From NCBI GenBank assembly GCA_030432695.1, contig JAUILN010000025.1, positions 1-64,000 on the forward strand: DNA of 64,000 bases, read 5' to 3'. How positions within the stretch are numbered: the first letter of the stretch is position 1; the number at the start of each line of letters is the position of its first letter. Under the pieces are notes generated by a model that worked only from the letters and a program-made list of their open reading frames with translations, did no database searches and was not told where the DNA came from. A program made the translations under genes and the position numbers. This document shows positions 7,809 through 16,720 of the stretch, one piece after another. The stretch is from a bacterium. Its GTDB lineage: Bacteria; Planctomycetota; UBA1135; UBA2386.

Positions 7809-9644
7809 ATGAAGTCGTGGCTGGAGCGAACCGGCGGAGCACGCCCGACCCCACTCGGCGCGGTGCTGCTCGGATTCCTGATCGCCGGCATCGCCTGGTC
7901 GCTGCTCGACGCCCCCGACGAGATCCGCCGCTACCACGCCGACCACCGGCTCGAGACCGAGGGCAACTGGCAGGAGGTCGCGCACTACGGCAGGTACACC
8001 GAGGGCGTCGCGAAGCTCACGCAGGGCGTCGGCGACCGCGCACGCCTCGACCTGGGCGACCAGGAGCAGGTCTCGAGGGTCCGACTCCTGCTCAGCACCT
8101 ACGACCCCGGCGGCCGCACCGGGCTCGTGCTGCGCATCGGCGGCTCGACTGGCGAACTCAGCTATGGCGAGGAAGCCGCCGGCCTGCACTTCCACGAAGT
8201 CCACTTCGATCCGCCCGCGGTGGGCGACCACCTCGAGATCGTCGTCACCGAGCTGCAGCAGCTCGCCGTGCTGATCGACGGCATCGAGACGATCTCGCCG
8301 GCCGGCGACTTCGACCTACGCCGGCTGCTGGGCTTCATGGCCCTGCTCGGCCTCGTCGCCGCGGGCCTCGAGCTCGCCCGACGCTTCACCGTCACCCCAC
8401 AGGCCAGCGCCGGCCGGACCTATCGCTCGATCGACGTGCTCCGCGGACTCGGCGCAGGTCTGGTAGTGCTCCTGCACGCGCGCGGCTACTCCGCACAACT
8501 CGAGCTCGGCAGCTGGCCATGGCTCGGACAGGTCGCCCGCCAAGGTCACTACGGCGTCGAGATCTTCTACGTCGTCAGCGCCTACACCCTCACCTTCAGT
8601 CTGTCCGCAGCCCTGCGGCGTCGCAGCGACGCGATCATCCAGACCTTCTGGTGGCGCCGGATCGTGCGCATCGTGCCGGCCTTCTACGTGACGTTCTTCG
8701 GCTGCCTGCTGCTCAGCGCGCTGCTGACCATCCCGCCGACCGGAGTCGACTCGAAGAACGCCGAGGAGGTCTTCGCGACCTACCTGACGATGAGCTACGT
8801 CTTCGACCAACCGATCCTGAAGGCGCCGATCTCGCACTCCGTGTGGTGGTCGATCTCGACCGAGTTCCAGTTCTACGTAGTGATGCCGCTGCTCGGCCTG
8901 CCGCTGCTCGCGGTCCTCACCGGACGCCGCGCCAGCTCGCTGGCAGGGCGCACGCTGGCAGCCCTCGTGGTGGCCCTCGCCGGGATCGGCCTGGCGGTCG
9001 CCGGTCGCCTCGCGTTCGCCGGCGAACCCTGGTTGCAATGCTCGCTGTTCCAGCACATCGACGCCTTCGGCCTCGGCATCGCAACCGCGCTGCCGTTCGC
9101 ACTCCGCGGTCCCGCGTCGACGTTCCCCCGCGGCAACCCCGCCGCCCTCCACATCCTGGCCGCGGCCGCATTGGCCCTCCTGATCGTCGCCGTCGGCAGT
9201 TCGACCGAGGTCGGCAACCACCTCGGACTCCCCGCCCTCGTCCTGCCGCGCCGCCTGCCGGTCCTCTTGGCATGCAGCCTCACGATCGTCCTGCTGCGCC
9301 GCGCCGAGGATCGCGGCGGCTTCGGCGAGCGCTTCCTGCCCGGTCTCCGAGCCCTCGGCCTCCTGTCGTTCACCGTCTACCTGATCCACGTTCCGGTGAT
9401 GCAGTTCGTCGCGCGGCTCCCGGTACCGACCTGGATCGGCAGCTTCGACGCGACCTGGCTGTGGGTGGTCTGCGTCTCCGGTTTCATCAGCCTGCTCGGC
9501 GCTCTCGTTCTGCACCGCACGGTCGAGATGCCGGCCCTGACCTGGAGTCACTCCCCGAAGCGCGGCCGCGGCACGCGGATCGGTAGCTCGATCTACATCG
9601 CCGTGGTCGCGGTCGCAGTGGTGGTGGGGATCCTGCGCAATTGA
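7809..9644 (+). CDS. Membrane acyltransferase (acyltransferase 3 / OafA-type) with N-terminal extracytoplasmic domain
   Basis: A 611-residue multispanning protein. A first membrane helix (about 17-35) and a second (about 177-193) bracket a ~140-residue soluble domain rich in beta structure. From about residue 205 the typical acyltransferase-3 core follows: YRSIDVLRGLGAG, a histidine in VLLHARG, GVEIFYVVSAYTLTFS and RRIVRIVPAFY, then a run of hydrophobic helices to the C-terminus. This family transfers acyl groups onto cell-surface sugars or lipids. The extra N-terminal domain is not part of the minimal family and could bind the acceptor. The gene starts 60 bp after the sigma-fusion gene on the same strand and may be co-transcribed with it. 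Confidence 0.9.
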   Translation: MKSWLERTGGARPTPLGAVLLGFLIAGIAWSLLDAPDEIRRYHADHRLETEGNWQEVAHYGRYTEGVAKLTQGVGDRARLDLGDQEQVSRVRLLLSTYDPGGRTGLVLRIGGSTGELSYGEEAAGLHFHEVHFDPPAVGDHLEIVVTELQQLAVLIDGIETISPAGDFDLRRLLGFMALLGLVAAGLELARRFTVTPQASAGRTYRSIDVLRGLGAGLVVLLHARGYSAQLELGSWPWLGQVARQGHYGVEIFYVVSAYTLTFSLSAALRRRSDAIIQTFWWRRIVRIVPAFYVTFFGCLLLSALLTIPPTGVDSKNAEEVFATYLTMSYVFDQPILKAPISHSVWWSISTEFQFYVVMPLLGLPLLAVLTGRRASSLAGRTLAALVVALAGIGLAVAGRLAFAGEPWLQCSLFQHIDAFGLGIATALPFALRGPASTFPRGNPAALHILAAAALALLIVAVGSSTEVGNHLGLPALVLPRRLPVLLACSLTIVLLRRAEDRGGFGERFLPGLRALGLLSFTVYLIHVPVMQFVARLPVPTWIGSFDATWLWVVCVSGFISLLGALVLHRTVEMPALTWSHSPKRGRGTRIGSSIYIAVVAVAVVVGILRN

Positions 9645-9661
9645 GGCCGGACCCACGTACG

Positions 9662-11281
9662 ATGCGTCGCATGAGAAGGACGGAACCAGGCCTGCTGATC
9701 CTCGCCGTCTCCGTTGCATTGCTCGGCGTGACGTTCTGCTCGTGGCAGCGATCCGACGAGGCGCCAGAAGCCCGACCGACCGCTGCGCCACTCTCTGCGG
9801 AAGCACCCGATCCTCTAGAACGGGAGGCCCATCCTCCGCGATTGGCACCGGAGCACTCTGCAGGCACCCGGACGGACGTCAGCGTGGTCGATGCCGAGAC
9901 CGGCGCAGCCGTACCCGCACCCTGGTTCGCGCAGCCGTCGGCGGGAGGCCGAGCCATCGCGACAGCAGACGCCCTCGAGGGCAGCGACGCCGGGACGATC
10001 GAACTGGCAGCGCTCTCGGCCTCACGGTCGTGGGTCGTCGGGGCGGACGGCTACGTCCCGGCGCTGTTCACCGACCTGACAGCCGGCGGTGTCTTGCGCC
10101 TCCCTCCCGGCCAGCGACTGACGGTTCGTCTATCAGGAGAGTTCCAGGAGCCGGTCGAGGGCGCCACGGTCCTGCTCGCACCCCAGGATGGCGTGTTGCC
10201 CTTTCCTGAGAACACACCTCGCGGCCCACTCGTCGGGCAACCGGGAAGCGACGCGCCATTGTGGGTGCGACGCTCGCGCGCGGACGGGACCGCGGAGTTC
10301 GACGGTCTTCCGGAAGGAGAGTATCGCGTCGAAGTCCGCGACGAGGCCTCGTTCCTGGTCGCGCGCGGGGGCATGGTGGATGCGAGTGCCCCGGGAGACC
10401 TCTCACTCGTGATGGAACAAGCCTATGCGGTGGTCGTCCGGGCGCCACCCGACCACTCATGGATGAGCTGGTCGTGGCAAGCCAGGGGCGAATTGCGCCG
10501 AGATGCCTCCCTCTATCGCGCCAAGGCCTGGATCCACGCGGCACTTCAGCGCCGCTTCCCCGACGCGCTGATCTACGTGGGACGTCCCGCCGACACCATC
10601 GCGGAACCGGCCCGGCGGATGACCTGCAATGCTCTACTCGAAGGGGCTCTGCTCCAAGGGCCGGCGGCCGGGTCCGTCACCTGGCCGCTCGAGCCGATCG
10701 GTCCCGACCTCGCACCGGTCGATCTCCAGCTCCAGTCCGACGTCTCGCTGCGCAGCGCCATCGTTTGGATCGTGGGCCCATCCGGCGCCCGGCTGGACCT
10801 CGAGATCAAACTGGTGTCGTCGCAACTCAGAGACGACGGCGGCCGCGACATCTACTACGGCGAGACCGGTCAACCGATCGTGGTTCCCACCGGGCGCTAC
10901 GACGTGGTGACGCGGTTCGTACCGACCTGGGTGGAAGACGCACTCGACGGCACGGCGATCGAACTCCTCGAGTCCTCGCCTCATCTCACGGAACACACGC
11001 TCCGCCTGAAGCACGACCTGCGGCTGCTGGAGATGCGGTTCCTCTGGCCCGAAGGCGTCGACGGATACCTTCACTTCAGTCTGGATCTACTCGAGCAGAA
11101 GGACAGCATGTCGTTCATGAACCGCCGCCCGTTCAGCGGGCCGCTGAGTTGCCTGGTTCCGACGGGACGCGTCCGACTGCACGCCCAGACGGCGCCCTAC
11201 CTGGCCTCGTTCGACGAGACCGTGGATGTGGTCCCCGGGGAGTCGACGCTGGTGCACACCATCGATCTCACTCCGCGCTGA
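9662..11281 (+). CDS. Secreted or membrane-anchored protein with carboxypeptidase-regulatory-like repeats
   Basis: About 539 residues. An N-terminal hydrophobic segment (LLILAVSVALLGVTF, residues ~11-25) is a signal peptide or anchor. The following region resembles the outer part of the sigma fusion at 4692-7748, with phrases such as VSVVDAETGAAVPAP, LRLPPGQRLTVRLSG and EFDGLPEGEYRVEVRD typical of carboxypeptidase-regulatory-like beta sandwiches. No enzyme motif is visible. The ATG at 9662 is used; ATG 9671 is equally possible. The gene begins 17 bp after the acyltransferase stop, so these two and probably the sigma fusion form one transcript. Likely a cell-envelope protein; role unknown. Confidence 0.75.
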   Translation: MRRMRRTEPGLLILAVSVALLGVTFCSWQRSDEAPEARPTAAPLSAEAPDPLEREAHPPRLAPEHSAGTRTDVSVVDAETGAAVPAPWFAQPSAGGRAIATADALEGSDAGTIELAALSASRSWVVGADGYVPALFTDLTAGGVLRLPPGQRLTVRLSGEFQEPVEGATVLLAPQDGVLPFPENTPRGPLVGQPGSDAPLWVRRSRADGTAEFDGLPEGEYRVEVRDEASFLVARGGMVDASAPGDLSLVMEQAYAVVVRAPPDHSWMSWSWQARGELRRDASLYRAKAWIHAALQRRFPDALIYVGRPADTIAEPARRMTCNALLEGALLQGPAAGSVTWPLEPIGPDLAPVDLQLQSDVSLRSAIVWIVGPSGARLDLEIKLVSSQLRDDGGRDIYYGETGQPIVVPTGRYDVVTRFVPTWVEDALDGTAIELLESSPHLTEHTLRLKHDLRLLEMRFLWPEGVDGYLHFSLDLLEQKDSMSFMNRRPFSGPLSCLVPTGRVRLHAQTAPYLASFDETVDVVPGESTLVHTIDLTPR

Positions 11282-11303
11282 CCGAGCGCCTCTGTGGGCG
11301 AAC

Positions 11304-11334
11304 GACGTGGCCGAATTCGTGCCAGGCCCACGTC
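11304..11334. terminator. Inverted repeat between convergent genes, possible bidirectional terminator
   Basis: GACGTGG (11304-11310) pairs with CCACGTC (11328-11334) across a 17-nt loop. It lies between the stop at 11281 and the minus-strand stop at 11333. There is no U-run, so intrinsic termination is only a possibility. Confidence 0.35.
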
Positions 11335-13834
11335 ACTCGTCGCCGATCTGCCACTCCAGCACACCGCCCGAGAAGCCGTCTCGCAGTTCGACCTCTAGGC
11401 GGAGCGCGGTGGTCGTCACTGCCGCAAAACGCACCTCGTTGAAGTGGTCGGCAGCGATGCCCAAGCCTGCGTCGGTCGAGACGTCTTGCCAGGCGCCGGA
11501 GGCGTCGCGGTAGCGCAGCTTCCAGGCTGCAGGGAGACGACATCCACCGCCGCTCGGGCTGTCGTCGAACCAGTAGACCGCAGCGCGGTCGAGGGTCCGC
11601 GGTGCGTCGAACTCGGCGACCAGCCACTCCGACGTGCCCTTGTGGCTCCAGAAGGTGTGACGCGGAATGGAGCCGTCGCTGGAGGACTCGGGCACGATGC
11701 CGTCGGCGACCGCGTCGGCGGTGTCGGACCACCAGGTGTGCGACGCGCTGGCGCGATACAGAGGGCGCGCTGGCAGCTCCCAGGTCTCCGCGTCCTCACC
11801 GTGACCGATCACCGGGAAGGCGCTGATCCGCAGGCGCGCGGCGCCCATGGGCACGAGGCGGATGGTCTCCAGCGGCTCCTCGGTGCGCACCGGGCTCTCA
11901 CCGACTTCGTCGACAAGATTACGGTGATCGAGCTGCCACTCGGGAATGCGACGGGCAGGTGCGCGGAGTTCGAGCGGGGCATTGGCGAGGAACCAGGGGC
12001 GGTCGTCGACGGGCCATTGCCGACGGACGACTTCGATCCCCGCGACGGGATCCTCGCCATCGAGGTCGAGGCCATAGTTCCACGGGGTCGCGGGCCACAG
12101 CGAACGCGCCGGCCAGGAGTCCTCGCCTTCGATCTCGGCGTGCGGCTCCGAGGTCTGCTCGACGCCGACGAAGAGTGAGTAGGTCAGCGGCCCGCGGTCC
12201 ACAGAGACCGTGCCGTGGTTGCCGGTCCAGTGCCGCAGGCGCACATCCATCGGCAAGCCGATGCGCACGTCGTCGCCATCCGCCCAGGTGCGCGAGATGC
12301 TCAGGAAGCGCCCGCCGGCCGGTCGCCCCCCGAGGTCGAGCGTATGGTCGTCGCCGCAGACGATCACCTGCGGTGTGTCGCACCAGCCCGGCACGCGGAC
12401 GTGCAGCGGGAACTCCAGCGGCTCGCCCTCGACCGCCACGCGGATCGTGATCTGCTCGTCGAACGGGTAGCGCGACTCGACCTCGAAGCCGATCCGCCGC
12501 CGGTCCTTGCCGACCTCGGTCTCCACGCGACTCGCCAGCGGGAACATCAACGTGAGACTGCCGTCGTGCCCGCCCATCCACAGATGCTTCGCCAGGTAGG
12601 GCCAGCCATGCCCGAAGTCGTGCTGGCAGCAGCGGTGGTCCCGCGGGTCCATCAGATACATCGGCCCGCCGTTCTGGATGCCCGGGTTCTTCGGCACGGC
12701 GTCGGACACCACGTGGTTGGGCGCGGTCAGATAGCGCAGCGCGCGCAGGTCGGCGGTGGTCGCCGCGGGCAGTTGGTTGAAGGCCACGTCCTCGCAGCGG
12801 TCGGCCCACACCGGATCGCCGGTGATCCAAGCGAGCGTCTCGCAGCTCAGCATCATCTCGACCATCCCACAGGTCTCGACGGCCTGCCGCGGCCCCGTGA
12901 ATCCGGGCCGGCAGTTCTCGTCACCGCCGAACATCCCGCCCGGCACCTGCCCATAGGCCTGCCGCATCTCCAGGAAGTTGCGCTCGGGCTGTGCCAGGTG
13001 CGCCGCATCGCCCGACACCATCCAGAAGGTCGCCGGGTAGCCGAAGCCCTGCGCCATGTTCACGTTGTGCCAGTTGATCACGCCCTCGTCCCAGCGCGCG
13101 GTGTTGCGATGCACCTTGCGCGCCAACTCGAGCAGGCTCGCGTCGCCGGTCTGGAAGTGCAGCCACAGCACCGAGAACAGCAGGTCGCCACCGCGCATCT
13201 TCGGCCAGTAGCCGTTGAGGAAGCGCTCGTCGGGCACTGTCTTCAGGTAGTCGAAGTAGCGGCGCATCAGGTCGAGGACCCGCTGGTCGCGGCTGAACTC
13301 GTACCAGTCCTGCAGGCAGAACAGCGCGATCATGTTGGGCCACAGGTCCTCGCGGCCCTTCAGCCCGGTCGCCACCCCGCCGCGCTGGCCGTCGGGCCCG
13401 AACCAGCCGTCGGCCTTCTGGCTGTTCAGGATCGCCTCGATCCAGAACCGCGCCTCCTTCAGCATCCGCTCGTCGCGCAGGATGTAGGCGCAGGCACCGA
13501 AGCCCTTGAGCCAGTAGACCGGCTCCTCCCAGCCGTGCGAGCCCTCGCCGTCGGGCGTGAGCCAGGCGTTGCCATCCTTCTCCAGGAAGCGACTGATCTC
13601 CGGGAGCTGGCCGTGGAAGCCGTCGCGCTGCAGGCGGAGCTGCTCGCGCAACCAACCCCGCGGCTCGACCATGCCGGTCGGCAGCGGCAGGAGTGCCGCC
13701 CGTTCGAACGACTCGCCGGCACTGGCATCGGGTCGGAGGGCGACGACGCTCACCTCGGACTGGGCGGGCAGGAGCGCGCAGAGTCCGACGAGGACACCGC
13801 GCGCGAGGAAGGCAGAGGAGGTGCGAAGATCCAT
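11333..13834 (-). CDS. Secreted GH127-type glycoside hydrolase (DUF1680, beta-L-arabinofuranosidase-like)
   Basis: About 833 residues with a signal peptide (LARGVLVGLCALLPAQS). The central alpha/alpha-barrel shows the family hallmarks: an E-x-C segment (VETCGMVEMMLSC) and the adjacent cysteines C402-C403 in HRCCQHDFGHGWPYLA. In characterised GH127 enzymes these bind zinc and supply the cysteine nucleophile, so activity is plausible. A beta-sandwich follows. The last ~90 residues (AAVYWFDDSPSGGG to LEWQIGDE) look like a discoidin/F5-8-type carbohydrate-binding domain. It probably removes L-arabinofuranose or a related sugar from polysaccharide outside the cytoplasm. The start ATG shares the CCATGG hexamer with the divergent gene. 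Substrate cannot be fixed from the sequence. Confidence 0.88.
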   Translation of the reverse strand: MDLRTSSAFLARGVLVGLCALLPAQSEVSVVALRPDASAGESFERAALLPLPTGMVEPRGWLREQLRLQRDGFHGQLPEISRFLEKDGNAWLTPDGEGSHGWEEPVYWLKGFGACAYILRDERMLKEARFWIEAILNSQKADGWFGPDGQRGGVATGLKGREDLWPNMIALFCLQDWYEFSRDQRVLDLMRRYFDYLKTVPDERFLNGYWPKMRGGDLLFSVLWLHFQTGDASLLELARKVHRNTARWDEGVINWHNVNMAQGFGYPATFWMVSGDAAHLAQPERNFLEMRQAYGQVPGGMFGGDENCRPGFTGPRQAVETCGMVEMMLSCETLAWITGDPVWADRCEDVAFNQLPAATTADLRALRYLTAPNHVVSDAVPKNPGIQNGGPMYLMDPRDHRCCQHDFGHGWPYLAKHLWMGGHDGSLTLMFPLASRVETEVGKDRRRIGFEVESRYPFDEQITIRVAVEGEPLEFPLHVRVPGWCDTPQVIVCGDDHTLDLGGRPAGGRFLSISRTWADGDDVRIGLPMDVRLRHWTGNHGTVSVDRGPLTYSLFVGVEQTSEPHAEIEGEDSWPARSLWPATPWNYGLDLDGEDPVAGIEVVRRQWPVDDRPWFLANAPLELRAPARRIPEWQLDHRNLVDEVGESPVRTEEPLETIRLVPMGAARLRISAFPVIGHGEDAETWELPARPLYRASASHTWWSDTADAVADGIVPESSSDGSIPRHTFWSHKGTSEWLVAEFDAPRTLDRAAVYWFDDSPSGGGCRLPAAWKLRYRDASGAWQDVSTDAGLGIAADHFNEVRFAAVTTTALRLEVELRDGFSGGVLEWQIGDE

Positions 13835-15359
13835 GGCGAAGCCGGTACGTTTACAACCGGTGCCTGGCACGCGTTGTGAAAGTACCGAATCGACGGACCC
13901 GTTCGACGTCGCGATCCTCGGCGCAGGCATCACCGGTGCGGCGCTGTTCCGCGAACTCGTCTCGCGCGGCCACCGGGTGCTGCTGATCGACCGAGCCGAC
14001 TTCGCGGCGGGAACCAGCCAGGCCTCGGGCATGCTCGCCTGGGGCGGTCTGCTGTATCTCCGCAACCTGCACCTGCGCTCGGTGATCGAGCTGTCGCGCG
14101 AGCGGGATCGGTTGATCGAGGAAGTCGGCGAGCCGGCCTCCACCGCACGGTTCCGCTACCTGCCGCTGCGCCACGGCGGCCGCCCTCGCTGGATGGTGCG
14201 GCTGGCGCTGGAACTCTACTGGCTGCTCGGCAGCTGCCGGCGCGCGCGGTGCTACGGCGAGCGGGACTTCGCCGAACGCGCGCTCCTGAAGGCCGAGTGC
14301 TTCGGCGATTCGCTCGTCTACGAGGAAGCCGCGCTCGACGTGTCCGATGCGCGCCTCGCGTTGGAGTGGATCCTCGCCGCGGAGCGGATGGGTGGGATCG
14401 CGCGCAACCACTGCGAGGTGCAGCCGAGTCGGGACCCCGGCAATGGCTGGGCCCTGGACCTCCGCGATCACCTCACTGGCGAAGAGCACACCGCGCGCGC
14501 GAGCTTTCTGGTGAACGCCACCGGCGTCTGGGCCGACCGCACCGCCCAGGCCCTCGGCCTCGCCACGCACCACCGCCACGTCCTCTCCAAGGGGGTCTAC
14601 CTCGGCCTGCCGCGCCACCCCGCACACCGCGACTTCCTCGGCTTCGAGATGGGCCAGCACGGCGACTCGCAGACCTTCACGCCATGGGGGCCGATCGCGC
14701 TGTGGGGACCGACCGAAACCGGTCTCGAGCGGATCGAAGACGGCCTGGAGCCGGCTGTCGACGACGTGCGCTTCCTGCTGGATCAGGCGAACCGCAACCT
14801 GCGCGATCCGATCCACGGCGAAGACGTGGTCTCGCTGCGTTGCGGCATCAGGCCACTGGCGGTCAAGCGCTCGGCGCACGCGCCGGGGCACTCGCTCGAC
14901 CTGTCGCGGCGACATGCTCTGGATCTCGATCGCGAGGCGCGCGCGCTGACGATCTTCGGCGGCAAGATCACTTCGTCGCAAGCGACCGCGCGGGAAGCCG
15001 CGAACCGGATCCGGTCGCTGCAGCCTCCCCCCTGCGCCACGCGCCAGAGCCATGCCCGCACGGCTCCGGCACCAATGTGGTCGTCGCCCTACCGGAACCC
15101 CGACGGAACCCCGCTTCGCTTCGTCGCACCCGAACACGCCAGGAATCACGAGCACTGCGCCACCCTCTGGGACTATCTCCGCCGCCGCACGGAGATCGCC
15201 CAATGGGTGCCGAACCTGGGCCTCGGCCGGCACCAGGAGCACCGCGACACGGTCCGCGCCCTGGCGATCACCTTCCACGGCGAAGACGGCGCCGACGTAG
15301 CTCTCGCTGAACTCACGGCCCGCGCCACCGCCCAGGCCACCCTTCTCGCCAAGGCCTGA
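13833..15359 (+). CDS. FAD-dependent oxidoreductase, glycerol-3-phosphate-dehydrogenase-like
   Basis: About 508 residues from ATG 13833. The Rossmann FAD motif GAGITGAALFRELV lies at residues 30-43 with the family-typical RADFAAGTSQASGMLAWGGL soon after, placing it in the DAO superfamily near GlpD/GlpA. A C-terminal helical domain (from ~430) matches the DAO_C position. Because the aminotransferase gene follows after 10 bp, the substrate may be an amino-sugar or polyol precursor; glycerol 3-phosphate itself is not certain. The 5' end is odd: the palindromic repeat 13844-13886 lies inside the first codons, and the only other in-frame start is GTG 13860, inside that palindrome. The first ~18 residues are therefore unlike the family and may be recent or untranslated. 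Confidence 0.85.
   Translation: MAKPVRLQPVPGTRCESTESTDPFDVAILGAGITGAALFRELVSRGHRVLLIDRADFAAGTSQASGMLAWGGLLYLRNLHLRSVIELSRERDRLIEEVGEPASTARFRYLPLRHGGRPRWMVRLALELYWLLGSCRRARCYGERDFAERALLKAECFGDSLVYEEAALDVSDARLALEWILAAERMGGIARNHCEVQPSRDPGNGWALDLRDHLTGEEHTARASFLVNATGVWADRTAQALGLATHHRHVLSKGVYLGLPRHPAHRDFLGFEMGQHGDSQTFTPWGPIALWGPTETGLERIEDGLEPAVDDVRFLLDQANRNLRDPIHGEDVVSLRCGIRPLAVKRSAHAPGHSLDLSRRHALDLDREARALTIFGGKITSSQATAREAANRIRSLQPPPCATRQSHARTAPAPMWSSPYRNPDGTPLRFVAPEHARNHEHCATLWDYLRRRTEIAQWVPNLGLGRHQEHRDTVRALAITFHGEDGADVALAELTARATAQATLLAKA
13844..13886. repeat. 43-bp imperfect palindrome centred on GTGCC-T-GGCAC
   Basis: Two 21-nt arms (13844-13864 and 13866-13886) flank a single central T. Seventeen pairs are Watson-Crick, one is G-T, and three mismatch. 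The core is shared with the tandem repeats at 24387-24490. It overlaps the first codons of the FAD dehydrogenase and lies 10 bp from the start of the divergent glycosidase. It may be a REP-type dispersed element or a regulatory hairpin. Confidence 0.6.
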
Positions 15360-15369
15360 ACACCGCGCC

Positions 15370-16554
15370 ATGTCACCCGCCATCACCCTCCCTCACGAGC
15401 CCACCTGCACCTGGCCACGCTTCGACCAAGACGACGAAGCCGCGGTGCTACGCATCCTCCGCGATGGCAACGTGTCCACCCACCCGGTGATTCGCGAACT
15501 CGAGGCCGACTACGCCGCCTACACCGGCCGCCGCTTCGCCCTCGCGCACAGCAGCGGCACCGCGGGCTTGATGGCGGCGTTCCACGCCCTCGACCTGCAG
15601 CCCGGCGACGAGGTCCTGGTGCCGTCCGCCACCTTCTGGGCCTCGGTGCTCCCCATGCTCTGGTTCGGCCTGGTGCCGGTGTTCTGCGAGAGTGAACCCG
15701 ACCGCCTCGGCCCCTGCCCCGACGACATGGCGGCCCGCATCACGCAGCGGACCAGGGCGATGGTCGTCGTCCACCTCTGGGGTCTGCCGGCGAAGATGAC
15801 CGAACTGCGCGCGCTCGCCGCGAAGCACGACCTGAAGATCATCGAGGACGCTTCGCACACCCACGGCGCGCGATGGCGCGATATCCCCTGCGGCCGGTTG
15901 GGCGACGTGTCGGTGTTCAGTCTGCAGGGCGACAAGCTCGCGCCGGCGGGCGAAGGCGGCGTGCTGCTGACCGACGACCCGGCGATCCACGAACGCGCCA
16001 CCTGCCTCGGCGACATCACCCGGATCATCGAACTCGATACGCCAGCCCGCCGCTTCGCCGCGACCTCGTTCGGCGTGAAGACCCGCATCGCGCCGATGTC
16101 GGCCGCGCTGGGCCGTGCGCAGCTCACGAAGCTCGACGCGCACAACGCCCGGCGCAATGCCAACCACCGTCAGCTCTGCGAGGCGCTCGAAGACCTCGGT
16201 TTCGAGACCTTCCTCGGGCCCGCACATTGCAACCGCGTATGGTTCGAGTTCCTGATCCGGCCGCGCGATCCGGAAGTGGACGTCGAGGCACTGACCGCGC
16301 GACTGCAGGCAAAGGGCGCCCGAGTCGCGGCGCCGCGCTATCCGCTCCTGCACCAGCAGCCCTTCTTCACCGAGGGCCACTGGCGATCGATCGGCCGCTT
16401 CCCGGTGGCAGCGCCGGACCCCGACCCGGCCTCGCTGCCGCGCACCGCGGCGGAGAACCGTCGCCTGCTACGCCTGCCGAACTTCCCCGGACCCAACAAC
16501 GGGATCCTCGAGCAGTATGCGGAAGCGTTCCGGCGGGTGGGCCGGCCGTCCTGA
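15370..16554 (+). CDS. DegT/DnrJ/EryC1/StrS-family PLP aminotransferase
   Basis: A 394-residue sugar aminotransferase of the DegT family. Family features: GNVSTHPVIRELEADYA near the start, AHSSGTAGLMAAFHAL (cofactor phosphate region), GDEVLVPSATFWAS, an aspartate in IIEDASHTHGAR that pairs with the PLP nitrogen, and the Schiff-base lysine K189 in SLQGDKLAPAGEGG. Such enzymes aminate keto-sugars for surface polysaccharides or secondary metabolites. The gene starts 10 bp after the FAD dehydrogenase, so an oxidation-then-transamination pair acting on one intermediate is a reasonable inference. It is complete and of normal length. Confidence 0.9.
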   Translation: MSPAITLPHEPTCTWPRFDQDDEAAVLRILRDGNVSTHPVIRELEADYAAYTGRRFALAHSSGTAGLMAAFHALDLQPGDEVLVPSATFWASVLPMLWFGLVPVFCESEPDRLGPCPDDMAARITQRTRAMVVVHLWGLPAKMTELRALAAKHDLKIIEDASHTHGARWRDIPCGRLGDVSVFSLQGDKLAPAGEGGVLLTDDPAIHERATCLGDITRIIELDTPARRFAATSFGVKTRIAPMSAALGRAQLTKLDAHNARRNANHRQLCEALEDLGFETFLGPAHCNRVWFEFLIRPRDPEVDVEALTARLQAKGARVAAPRYPLLHQQPFFTEGHWRSIGRFPVAAPDPDPASLPRTAAENRRLLRLPNFPGPNNGILEQYAEAFRRVGRPS

Positions 16555-16720
16555 GAACCGACGCCACCCTCTCGTGCCGCCCGGCACGTGCGCGCGATAT
16601 GCGCCCGCCGCCGCGAATCGACCCGAACCAGGATTCCCGCTGAGTCGTGGACTCGGGTGCTCGCCACTTTTGGAAACTCGTCCGTCACGAACTCGAGTCC
16701 CCGGGAGTCGGTGGGAAACC

